From Hymenobacter edaphi (GTDB taxonomy: Bacteria > Bacteroidota > Bacteroidia > Cytophagales > Hymenobacteraceae), in contig NZ_QHKM01000015.1 in assembly GCF_003258365.1 (NCBI RefSeq), positions 1 to 64,000 on the forward strand: a stretch of 64,000 bases of DNA. The letters run 5' to 3'. Below, piece by piece: positions 33,549 to 42,538 of this stretch. Made by a program: the position numbers and the translations under genes. The notes under the pieces were generated by a model, which was not told the DNA's origin, made no database searches, and worked only from the letters and a program-made list of their open reading frames with translations. The number at the start of each line of letters is the position of its first letter. Within the stretch, counting starts at the first letter, position 1.

Positions 33549-34298
33549 TCAGGAAGCCGAGGTTTCGAAATACGTTTCGAAGGGCTGCGCGAAGTGAGCC
33601 AGCATGTCGGGGCCCAGCCGGAAGCCGGTCGGATCGTCGTCAATCAGGTCGGTGAGCTGGGAGCGGTGCGCTTCGATGGCCCGCTGCTTGGGCCCCAGCA
33701 CCGAATTGATGTCGAGCCGCCAGCCCTGCGCCTCGCCCGGCTGGGGCAAGTCGGCAGGCGCGGCGCGCTGCCAGGCCCACACCACGTATTCCAGCAGTCG
33801 GGGCGGCTGCGCTAGCAGCGGCAGCGCGGCCCGGGCCAGGGCGTAGGTGGCGCGGTGGTCGGGGTGCGGGTCGCGGCGCCAGGGCAGCAGCAGCGTCCGG
33901 GGTTGCTGCTCCCGGAGCCAGTGGCCCAAGGTTGCCACGGCTTCCTCGAAACCGGGCTGCCCGGGGTGATGGGGGGCGGCGCCGTCGGGCAGGCTCAGCG
34001 TCAACAATGTATCAGCGGCTACGTCCAGCTCCCTTAGCGCCAGCCGCAGCTCCTGCTCCCGCAGCTGCTGTCGGGCCGCGGGCGGGAAGCGCATCGAGTT
34101 CGGGTGCGACATGCGGCCATCCGTCACCAGCGTCACGCTCACCGGCTGGCCCGCCTGCCGCAGCAGCGCCAGCAGCCCCCCGCAGCCCAAGGACTCGTCG
34201 TCGGGGTGGGGCACCAGGATGGCGGTGGGGCCGAGGGTGGCGGCGTAGCTGGCGGGGCGCAGCGGCAGGTCGAGCAGGGCAGCGGGGCGAGTCGGCAT
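33549..34298 (-). CDS. PIG-L/LmbE family N-deacetylase
   Basis: 249 residues. The zinc motif PHPDDE is at residues 30-35 (H31, D34) and the distal 'HPDH' at 145-148, as in GlcNAc-PI and mycothiol-pathway deacetylases. The start at 34298 gives MPTRPAALLDL before the first strand; the frame stays open 150 nt upstream into the acyl-CoA dehydrogenase gene but without family similarity. Likely removes an N-acetyl group from an amino sugar; in this locus it would provide the free amine for the NodS-like methyltransferase (inference). Confidence 0.9.
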   Translation of the reverse strand: MPTRPAALLDLPLRPASYAATLGPTAILVPHPDDESLGCGGLLALLRQAGQPVSVTLVTDGRMSHPNSMRFPPAARQQLREQELRLALRELDVAADTLLTLSLPDGAAPHHPGQPGFEEAVATLGHWLREQQPRTLLLPWRRDPHPDHRATYALARAALPLLAQPPRLLEYVVWAWQRAAPADLPQPGEAQGWRLDINSVLGPKQRAIEAHRSQLTDLIDDDPTGFRLGPDMLAHFAQPFETYFETSAS

Positions 34299-34326
34299 AA
34301 TACAAATAAGGCGTCGCAGGCAGTTT

Positions 34327-35550
34327 TTAGCCCGCAGAAGACGCTGCGGAGGACGCTGAGGGAGCAGCAGTTTGCTCCGGCTCCCAGAGCTGGGCGGCGG
34401 GCGCGTCGTGGCTGAGGGCAAAGCGGCCCACGTCGGCCAGGGCGGCATCGGGGGCGGGCTGGCGCAGGTAGTGCGTCAGGTCGCGGTGCAGGCGCTCCAG
34501 CGGATGCGGGCGCAGCAGGCCGCGGGCGCCCACGCTGCGCTCGGCCAGCTGCAGCACGCGCAGGCAGATGTCCTCGATGGCGGAGCGCACCATGTTGGCG
34601 TAGGCGACAATGGGTTCGGCCTGGGCTTCTTCCGCTTCGGGGGCGGGGTAGCGGGCGGCGGCGCCCGTCAGCCAGAGCTGCCCGCTTTCCACCAGCAGGG
34701 CCATTTCGCCCAGGCGCTGGCGCTGGTAAGGGTCGTCGGTGCGGCCGAGGCCCCGCAAAAAGCCGCGGGTGGCATCGAGCACGGCGGCGGCCCCGCCGAG
34801 CTGCACCGCCGCGAAACGCACCGCCCCGCCGCTAAACCAGGGCTGGCGGTAGTAGTCGCCGGGCTGGCCGATGAGGTCGGCGGGGCCGATTTCCAACCCC
34901 GTCACATCGACGCGGAAGCTGGCCGTGGCGCGCATGCCCAGAGGCTGCCAGAACGCGGGGTCGAGCCGGGGCGGCTGCGCGTCGGCGGGCAGCACCAGCA
35001 GCTGCCAGCCGCCATCGGGCCGGGCACCGGTAAGGAGCGGGCGGGTGAGCTGCCCCGCGCCCGAGCCGAAGGTTTTGCTGCCGCGCAGGCGAAAACGGCC
35101 GTCCGGCAGCGGCTCCAGGTGCACGCCGTCCTGCGCCTCGGTGTTCCACACCCCGAACAGGTGGCCGGCCTGGGCATCGGCCGCGTAGCGCCGCAGCTGC
35201 TCCCCGGTGCCAAACCGCTCGATGAGCTGCAGGGCATTCAGGTGTCCCTCGTACACGCGCCCCACGGCCAGGTTGCCGGCCCCGATGTGCCGCAGCACCC
35301 GCAGCTGCTCGGCCAGGTGGGTAGGGTGATTGAGCCCAGCACCGCCGAGCGGGGTCGGCAGCGGGGCGGTGAGCAGGCCGGCTGCACGCAGCCAGCCAAA
35401 TTCCTCGTGCGGGAAGCCGCCTTCGTGGTCGGACTGCGGGGCGTGGGCAAACAGCCGGGGCGTAAGCTGGGCCGCGGCGGCTACGGCGGCAGCAGGGAGC
35501 ATGGGACCGGCGGCTGCGGGCGCGGCCGGCCAGGCGAGAGGAATACTCAT
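34327..35550 (-). CDS. Acyl-CoA dehydrogenase-family flavoprotein
   Basis: 407 residues with the three-domain ACAD fold: N-terminal helical domain with 'GLLTAPLPTPLGGAGL', middle beta domain ('FGVWNTEAQDGVHL', 'FRLRGSKTFGSGAGQLTRPL') and C-terminal helical bundle ('QRQRLGEMALLVESGQLWL', 'ERSVGARGLLRPHPLERLHRDL'). The C-terminal 'RDLTHYLRQPAPD' resembles DszC/HpaB-like flavin monooxygenases, so oxidation or oxygenation of something other than an acyl-CoA is possible. First gene of the minus-strand set; ATG at 35550 preferred over TTG at 35562. Confidence 0.85.
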   Translation of the reverse strand: MSIPLAWPAAPAAAGPMLPAAAVAAAAQLTPRLFAHAPQSDHEGGFPHEEFGWLRAAGLLTAPLPTPLGGAGLNHPTHLAEQLRVLRHIGAGNLAVGRVYEGHLNALQLIERFGTGEQLRRYAADAQAGHLFGVWNTEAQDGVHLEPLPDGRFRLRGSKTFGSGAGQLTRPLLTGARPDGGWQLLVLPADAQPPRLDPAFWQPLGMRATASFRVDVTGLEIGPADLIGQPGDYYRQPWFSGGAVRFAAVQLGGAAAVLDATRGFLRGLGRTDDPYQRQRLGEMALLVESGQLWLTGAAARYPAPEAEEAQAEPIVAYANMVRSAIEDICLRVLQLAERSVGARGLLRPHPLERLHRDLTHYLRQPAPDAALADVGRFALSHDAPAAQLWEPEQTAAPSASSAASSAG

Positions 35551-35701
35551 GGATAGCGGCAACTACGGAGCATACCTGCTCCAGCTACGCAGTACGGCGG
35601 CTCGGGCAAAAGGGCTGCGCCGAGCCAGAATCAGCGGCGGGTAAAGCGGGGCGTAACAATTCGGTAACATGGCCCGGGCCGCCGGGAGCGGCGGCAGGGG
35701 C

Positions 35702-35709
35702 TACCTTCG
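35702..35709 (+). promoter_or_regulatory. Promoter -7 box TACCTTCG upstream of purH
   Basis: One mismatch to TAnnTTTG, 33 nt before the purH ATG, the same distance as in the ferredoxin gene. Confidence 0.5.
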
Positions 35710-35742
35710 CGGCGCGTTTCACCCCCAAACCTTTCGTTTGCC

Positions 35743-37320
<1,578 letters not shown>

Positions 37321-37342
37321 TTTCTCAGGAAGTTAGCCGAAT

Positions 37343-37376
37343 CCGGGCCCGGCCGTATACTAGCGGCCGGGCCCGG
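37343..37376 (+). terminator. Terminator-like palindrome after purH
   Basis: Perfect 13-bp GC stem (37343-37355 with 37364-37376), 8-nt loop, followed by TGCGTTTA. No true U-run, so efficiency is uncertain. Confidence 0.55.
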
Positions 37377-37419
37377 TGCGTTTAGCGCGCTTCTCTTCGC
37401 CCAGTACAAAACGAAAGGG

Positions 37420-37449
37420 TTGGCCTTCGAAGAAGGTTGCTTACCTTTG
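37420..37449 (+). promoter_or_regulatory. mreB operon promoter (TTG -19- TACCTTTG)
   Basis: A perfect -7 box TACCTTTG (37442-37449) with a -33 TTG (37420-37422) 19 nt upstream. This is the best full promoter in the window and gives a leader of about 50 nt before the mreB ATG at 37505, excluding the longer frame that opens at 37376. Confidence 0.75.
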
Positions 37450-37504
37450 CGCACCTTTTTGCAACGCCAAAACCGGCGCTGAATTTTTCACTTGCCGCTA
37501 CTCC

Positions 37505-38527
37505 ATGGGGTTCTTCAATTTCACCAGCGACATTGCCATCGACTTGGGTACGGCCAATACGCTGATCATCCACAACGACAAAATCGTGGTCGATGAGCCC
37601 AGCATTATTGCCAAAGACCGTACGACCAACAAGGTCATTGCCGTGGGCCGGCAAGCGCAGCAAATGCACGAGAAGACCCACGATAACATCAAAACCATCC
37701 GCCCGCTGAAGGACGGCGTCATTGCCGACTTCCACGCCGCCGAGGAAATGCTCAAGGGCCTGATCCGGATGGTCAATACCGGTACGCGGCTGTTTCAGCC
37801 CTCGCACCGCATGGTTATCTGCATCCCGTCGGGCATTACGGAGGTGGAGAAGCGCGCCGTGCGCGACTCCGCCGAGCATTCCGGGGCCAAGGAAGTGTGG
37901 ATGATTCAGGAGCCCATGGCCGCCGCCATCGGCATCGGCATCGACGTGGAGCAGCCCGTGGGCTCGATGATTATCGACATCGGCGGGGGCACCACCGAAA
38001 TTGCGGTTATTGCCCTCTCGGGCATCGTCTGCGACCAGTCCATCAAGACGGCCGGGGACGTGTTCAACCAGGACATCCTCGACTACATGCGCCGGCAGCA
38101 CAACCTGCTCATCGGTGAGCGGTCGGCGGAACGCATCAAAATCGAAGTGGGCGCGGCGCTGACCGAGCTGGAAAACACCCCGCCCGACTACGAAGTGCGC
38201 GGCCGCGACCTGATGACCGGCATTCCGAAGGTTATCAAGGTGACTTCGGCCGAAATTGCCATTGCGCTGGATAAGTCGGTGGCCAAAATCGAGGAAGCCG
38301 TGCTCAAGGCCCTGGAAATTGCCCCGCCGGAGCTGTCGGCCGACATCTACGACAACGGCATTCACCTGACGGGCGGCGGCGCCCTGCTGCGCGGCCTCGA
38401 CCGGCGCCTGGCCGCCAAAACCAAGCTGCCCGTGCACGTGCCCGAAGACCCGCTGCGCGCCGTGGTGCGCGGCACTGGTGCCGCCATCAAGAACATCACC
38501 GGTTTCCGCAGCGTCCTGTTATCCTAA
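37505..38527 (+). CDS. mreB: Rod-shape determining actin homologue MreB
   Basis: 340 residues. Actin-fold signatures: phosphate-1 'IAIDLGTANTLI', 'RPLKDGVIADFHAAE', phosphate-2 'MIIDIGGGTTEIAVI' and adenosine motif 'IHLTGGGALLRGLD'. It forms membrane-associated filaments that guide the elongasome. The start is the ATG that gives MGFFNFTSDIAIDLG. First gene of the mreB-mreC-mreD-mrdA-rodA cluster. Confidence 0.97.
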   Translation: MGFFNFTSDIAIDLGTANTLIIHNDKIVVDEPSIIAKDRTTNKVIAVGRQAQQMHEKTHDNIKTIRPLKDGVIADFHAAEEMLKGLIRMVNTGTRLFQPSHRMVICIPSGITEVEKRAVRDSAEHSGAKEVWMIQEPMAAAIGIGIDVEQPVGSMIIDIGGGTTEIAVIALSGIVCDQSIKTAGDVFNQDILDYMRRQHNLLIGERSAERIKIEVGAALTELENTPPDYEVRGRDLMTGIPKVIKVTSAEIAIALDKSVAKIEEAVLKALEIAPPELSADIYDNGIHLTGGGALLRGLDRRLAAKTKLPVHVPEDPLRAVVRGTGAAIKNITGFRSVLLS

Positions 38528-38624
38528 GAAGTGAGATTTTGAGACATGAGAAGTGGGATGAACGACCTCGCAACGAGGCGGCCGTCTTACTTCTCATGTC
38601 TCATTTTCTCATGTCGCTCCACCC
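38528..38624. repeat. Intergenic inverted repeat with 7-bp-period arms (mreB/mreC)
   Basis: Left arm 38528-38561 repeats a TGA-containing unit (GAAGTGA, GATTTTGA, GACATGA, GAAGTGG). Right arm 38585-38620 is TCTTACT, TCTCATG, TCTCATT, TTCTCATG, TCGCTCC. A 15-bp segment pairs perfectly (38540-38554 with 38589-38603). Each arm contains one 8-mer among 7-mers. It fills the whole gap between the mreB stop and the mreC ATG (38625). Confidence 0.85.
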
Positions 38625-39545
38625 ATGCGTAATCTGCTCGACTTTCTGTACCGCTACCGGGGCGTCCTGGTATTCGTGCTGCTGGAAGTCGTGAGCATGG
38701 TGCTGTTTATCCGCAACAGCGCCTACCAGCGGGCGGCGTTCTTTAATTCCTCCAACGCCTACATCGGCCGGGTGCTGGAAGTGCGCACGCAGATTTACGA
38801 CTACTTCAGCCTGGCCGACAAAAACCGGGCGCTGGCTACCGAAAACGCCCAGCTGCGCCAGCGCCTCTACCGCGCCGACCTCGCCGCCCGCATGCCCGAC
38901 AGCCTCGCCGCCCCCGGCGACACCACCGGCCTGCGCCTGCGGGCCGATACGCTGCGGCTGGGCCTGCGCCCCATGCCCACGCGCCTGGTGGGCAGCCCGC
39001 TGATTCCGGCGCGCGTCATCAACCAGACCCTGCGCCGCGTGGATAACTACCTGACCCTGAACGTGGGCGCCCAGCAGGGCGTGCTGCCCGGCATGGGTGT
39101 GCTGTCGGCCGCCGGGGTGGTGGGCCGGGTGCGGCAGGTGAGCGAGCATTACGCCACTGTCACGTCGGTGCTGCACTCCAAGACCAACCTCTCGGCCAAA
39201 ATCCGGCGCGACGGCACTTTCGGCACCATCAAGTGGCTGGGCGAAGACCCCACCCACGCGCTGCTCGACTACATTCCGCGCCAGAACAAGCTGGTGCCGG
39301 GCGACACCATCGTCACCTCGGGCTACAACCAGGTGTTTCCGGAGGGCGTGCTCATCGGTACGGTGGACAACTTCACCAAGGAGCCGGACAAGAACTTCTG
39401 GACGGTGCGCGTGAAGCTGGCCGCCAATTTCTCGAACCTGACCTTTGTGTACGTGGTGGGTACCCCACCCCGCGCCGCCGAGCGCGACACGCTGGAAACC
39501 CGCTCGGGGCTGCGCGCCGCCGAGCAGGAAGGAGGCCGGCCGTAA
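38625..39545 (+). CDS. mreC: Rod-shape determining protein MreC
   Basis: 306 residues, bitopic inner membrane protein. An N-terminal transmembrane helix (VLVFVLLEVVSMVLFI), a periplasmic coiled coil (about 55-95, 'LADKNRALATENAQLRQRLY') and the two beta-barrel MreC domain ('ARVINQTLRRVDNYLTLNVG', 'GVVGRVRQVSEHYATVTSVLH', 'GDTIVTSGYNQVFPEGVLIG'). It scaffolds PBP2-RodA and MreB. The stop codon TAA shares its last A with the mreD start. Confidence 0.95.
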   Translation: MRNLLDFLYRYRGVLVFVLLEVVSMVLFIRNSAYQRAAFFNSSNAYIGRVLEVRTQIYDYFSLADKNRALATENAQLRQRLYRADLAARMPDSLAAPGDTTGLRLRADTLRLGLRPMPTRLVGSPLIPARVINQTLRRVDNYLTLNVGAQQGVLPGMGVLSAAGVVGRVRQVSEHYATVTSVLHSKTNLSAKIRRDGTFGTIKWLGEDPTHALLDYIPRQNKLVPGDTIVTSGYNQVFPEGVLIGTVDNFTKEPDKNFWTVRVKLAANFSNLTFVYVVGTPPRAAERDTLETRSGLRAAEQEGGRP

Positions 39546-40069
39546 TGGGAAACGCTCTGCAACTACTGCTTCAGGCCGCGCGCTTTCTGCTCTACGGCGC
39601 CGTGCACGTGCTACTCATCAGCCGTCTGCAGCTCTTCGACGTGGGCTGGTGCTTTTTCTATCTGGGCTTCCTCTTGTTTCTGCCCATTGCTACGCCCATT
39701 GTGGTGATGCTGGTGGTGAGCTTCCTGATGGGCTTCTCGATGGATTTGTTCTACGACACGGGCGGCCTGCACGCGGCAGCGGCGGTGCTGCTGGGCTACC
39801 TGCGCCCCTGGGTGCTGCGCATCCTCACCCCCCGCGACGGCTACGACGCGCAGGACGCGGTGAACATTCACCAGATGGGCTGGCAGTGGTTCGGCGTGTA
39901 CCTGGGCCTGCTGGTGAGCATCCACCACTTCGTGTTTTTCTTCCTGGAGCTGGGCTCGTTCTCCGCCATCGGCCTGACCTGCCTGAAGATTCTGGCCAGC
40001 ACGCTGTTTACGGGCGTGACCATGCTCATCGTGCAGCTGCTGCTGTTCCCGGCGCGGCGCCGGCGGTAG
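39545..40069 (+). CDS. mreD: Rod-shape determining protein MreD
   Basis: 174 residues, mostly hydrophobic with about five membrane helices ('FLPIATPIVVMLVVSFLMGF', 'DLFYDTGGLHAAAAVLLGY'). MreD is the integral membrane partner of MreC in the elongasome. The ATG overlaps the mreC stop by one base (TAATG), implying translational coupling. Confidence 0.92.
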   Translation: MGNALQLLLQAARFLLYGAVHVLLISRLQLFDVGWCFFYLGFLLFLPIATPIVVMLVVSFLMGFSMDLFYDTGGLHAAAAVLLGYLRPWVLRILTPRDGYDAQDAVNIHQMGWQWFGVYLGLLVSIHHFVFFFLELGSFSAIGLTCLKILASTLFTGVTMLIVQLLLFPARRRR

Positions 40070-40093
40070 GGGAGGAGAACGACAGCATTTGAA

Positions 40094-40282
40094 CGTCATT
40101 CCGAGCGAAGTTGAGGAATCCCGCTGGATAGTATTGTCATGCTGAGCTTGTCGAAGCATCTCTACCGCTTCGCCAGATAGCAACCTGATATCAGCACGCG
40201 AGATTCTCGACTTCGCTCGGAATGACGAACTGAGAAAGAGCCAACGAAGCGGTAGAGATGCTTCAACTGCGCTCAGCATGAC
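40094..40282. repeat. Two interleaved REP-like palindromes (mreD/mrdA)
   Basis: Pair 1: a perfect 17-bp inverted repeat (40094-40110 with 40211-40227), CGTCATTCCGAGCGAAG type. Pair 2: 40136-40172 with 40245-40282, the GTCATGCTGAGC ... ACCGCTTCG type, imperfect only near the middle. The arms occur in crossed order (L1-L2-R1-R2), as if one element inserted into another. Confidence 0.75.
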
Positions 40283-40305
40283 GTTCTTTTTCAGTCGTTC
40301 CACGT

Positions 40306-40347
40306 CAGCCCGCGGGATGTCTCGGCTGCGCTCGACATAACGGGCTG
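40306..40347. repeat. Third REP-like palindrome (mreD/mrdA)
   Basis: A 7-bp outer stem (CAGCCCG with CGGGCTG) encloses a further ATGTC/GACAT stem and the sequence type of common REP halves (TCGAGCGCAGCCGAGAC on the minus strand). Downstream, 40359-40376 holds a small perfect hairpin (GGCCAAAC-CT-GTTTGGCC). The rest of the 454-bp gap is unremarkable up to the mrdA promoter. Confidence 0.55.
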
Positions 40348-40464
40348 GGTTCTTCGGCCAAACCTGTTTGGCCCCGGGCGGGAGCAAAACGCGTACCTGC
40401 GTTGTTACGGGGGCGACGGACGGGTGAATCGGTTGGGAACGTAGGGATAACGCCACGGTGGTGG

Positions 40465-40472
40465 TACCTTTG
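40465..40472 (+). promoter_or_regulatory. Promoter -7 box TACCTTTG upstream of mrdA
   Basis: Perfect TAnnTTTG match, 51 nt before the TTG start of mrdA. It suggests that mrdA-rodA can be transcribed independently of mreBCD. No -33 TTG at 19 nt. Confidence 0.65.
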
Positions 40473-40523
40473 CGGGCTGATTGCACCCGGGGCAGTCAAC
40501 TCACCTTCAGTTCGTAACGCGTC

Positions 40524-42371
40524 TTGCAGTACTTAGAAGGCCGCAAATTTGTCGTGCTGGGCATTTTCCTGGCGGTGGCGGTGGTGTTTGCGGTGCGGCT
40601 CTTCCACATTCAGGTGCTCGACGGCAGCTACAAGCTGGCCGCCGACCGGAACACGCTGCAGCGCATCGTGCAGATGCCCTACCGCGGCGTCATCTACGAC
40701 CGCAACGGCAAAATCCTGGTGCAGAACACGCCGGTGTACGACCTGATGGTGGTGCCGCGCGAGGTAAAGAACCTGGATACGGCCCGCTTCTGCCAGCTGC
40801 TGCAGATGCCCGTGCAGGAGCTGCGCGACGGGCTGCGGGACGCCAAAATCTACTCCCGCGTCAAGGCTTCGCCGCTGGTGCAGAACCTGTCGACGCCCGA
40901 GCTGGCCGCCATCCAGGACAACCTGATCGACTTTCCGGGCTTCAGCGTGAAGCCGCGCATGGCCCGCTCGTACCAGACGCAGAACATGGCCCACGCCCTC
41001 GGGTACGTGGGGCCGGTGTCGCCGGTGATGCTGGCCAAGCCCAAGTACGCCAAGTACGTGCCCGGCGACTTCCTCGGCATCAGCGGCATCGAGTCGTACT
41101 ACGAAAAGGAGCTGATGGGCCGGCGCGGCGTGCAGTACCGCATGGTCAACGTGCGCGGCATCGAGAAGGGCGCTTTCCGCGACGGGGAGTTTGATACGCT
41201 GTCGGTGGCCGGGCAGGATTTGCACCTGAGCATCGACCCGGAGCTGCAGAAGTACGGCGAGTACCTGATGCAGGGCAAGAAGGGCTCGGTGGTGGCCATC
41301 GACCCGAAAACCGGCGAAATCCTGGCCTTCGTGTCGGCCCCGTCGTTTGATCCGGCCATGCTCACGGGCAAGGGCTCGGGCAACCGCTACATGGAGCTGC
41401 TGCGCGATACGGCCCGCCCCCTGTTCGACCGCCCGCTGGCGGCGGCCTACTCGCCGGGCTCGGTGTTTAAGCTGGTGAACGAGGCCATTGCCCTGCAGGA
41501 AGGCGTGGTGACGCCCTACACCGGCTTTCCGTGCAACTGGAAGCTGGTGCGCTGCACCCACCGCCACGAGTACCCGGCCAACCTCACCATTGCCACCAAG
41601 AACAGCTGCAACCCCTACTTCTACCAGGTGATGTTTGCCACCGTGCGCCAGGGCCGCTCGCCCAGCAAGTTTGAGGACGTGGCCCTGGGCCTGGCCGACT
41701 GGCGCAAGCACGTCACTTCCTTCGGGCTGGCCCAGCACCTGCAGGTGGATTTGCCCGGCGAAAGGATGGGGCTGATTCCCTCGCCCGCCTTTTACGACAA
41801 GCGCTACGGCCACCACCGCTGGACCTACAAGACCATCTACTCGCTCAGCATCGGGCAGGGCGAAATCCAGGTGACGCCGCTGCAGATGGCCAACCTGATG
41901 TGCATCTTCGCCAACCGCGGCTACTACTACGCCCCCCACTTCGTGCGCAGCGTGGGCAACCGCGGCCCCCTCTCGCGCTACCGGCAGCGGCACTACACCT
42001 CGGTCGACAGCAGCCACTTCAACGCCATCGTGCCGGGCATGGTGGCGGTGGTGGACGGCCGCGGCGGCACCGGCGAAAACGCCTCGCTGCTCGACGTGGG
42101 CATTTCGGTGGCCGGCAAGACGGGCACCGTGCAGAACTACCACGGCATCGACCACGCCACCTTCGGCGGCTTTGCCCCGGCCAACGACCCGAAAATTGCC
42201 ATTTCCGTGTTCATCGAAAACGCCGGCTTCGGGGGCTCCTCGGCCGCCCCGCTGGCGGGCCTGATGATGGAAAAGTACCTGCGCGGCAAAGTAGCGCCCT
42301 GGCGCCACCGCTGGGAAGAGTGGCTGCCCGGCTCCGCCGACCGGTTTGTGAGCAAGCGCAACAGACGATGA
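40524..42371 (+). CDS. mrdA: Penicillin-binding protein 2 (MrdA), elongasome transpeptidase
   Basis: 615 residues from a TTG start (LQYLEGRKFVVLG), preferred because no ATG or GTG precedes the transmembrane helix. An N-terminal anchor, the dimerisation domain ('MPYRGVIYDRNGKILVQNTPVYDLMVVP') and the transpeptidase domain with catalytic S313-x-x-K316 (SVFK), S361-C-N363 and K532-T-G. Cross-links peptidoglycan during lateral growth together with RodA. A promoter box lies just upstream. Confidence 0.96.
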   Translation: MQYLEGRKFVVLGIFLAVAVVFAVRLFHIQVLDGSYKLAADRNTLQRIVQMPYRGVIYDRNGKILVQNTPVYDLMVVPREVKNLDTARFCQLLQMPVQELRDGLRDAKIYSRVKASPLVQNLSTPELAAIQDNLIDFPGFSVKPRMARSYQTQNMAHALGYVGPVSPVMLAKPKYAKYVPGDFLGISGIESYYEKELMGRRGVQYRMVNVRGIEKGAFRDGEFDTLSVAGQDLHLSIDPELQKYGEYLMQGKKGSVVAIDPKTGEILAFVSAPSFDPAMLTGKGSGNRYMELLRDTARPLFDRPLAAAYSPGSVFKLVNEAIALQEGVVTPYTGFPCNWKLVRCTHRHEYPANLTIATKNSCNPYFYQVMFATVRQGRSPSKFEDVALGLADWRKHVTSFGLAQHLQVDLPGERMGLIPSPAFYDKRYGHHRWTYKTIYSLSIGQGEIQVTPLQMANLMCIFANRGYYYAPHFVRSVGNRGPLSRYRQRHYTSVDSSHFNAIVPGMVAVVDGRGGTGENASLLDVGISVAGKTGTVQNYHGIDHATFGGFAPANDPKIAISVFIENAGFGGSSAAPLAGLMMEKYLRGKVAPWRHRWEEWLPGSADRFVSKRNRR

Positions 42372-42384
42372 TAACAATACCAGC

Positions 42385-42507
42385 ACGTCATGCTGAGCCT
42401 GTCGAAGCATCTCTACCGCTTCGTCAGATAGTAAAATAGCTCAGCACGACAACCTGAATCGGGCCCAACGAAGCGGTAGAGATGCTTCGACAGGCTCAGC
42501 ATGACGT
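42385..42507. repeat. REP-like palindrome with perfect 40-bp arms (mrdA/rodA)
   Basis: 42385-42424 is exactly complementary to 42468-42507 (40 of 40), with a 43-nt loop. It is the same family as pair 2 upstream of mrdA (GTCATGCTGAGC ... CTCTACCGCTTCG). The long rodA reading frame runs into the right arm and would add a spurious N-terminus MLRQAQHDV. Confidence 0.93.
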
Positions 42508-42538
42508 TCTTCTTGACCGCAAAGCCACACCTCCTCCC

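Noticed and set aside
42482-42538. RodA start inside the REP palindrome
   Set aside because: The peptide is encoded by the repeat arm, not by a RodA family N-terminus; TTG at 42539 fits the family.
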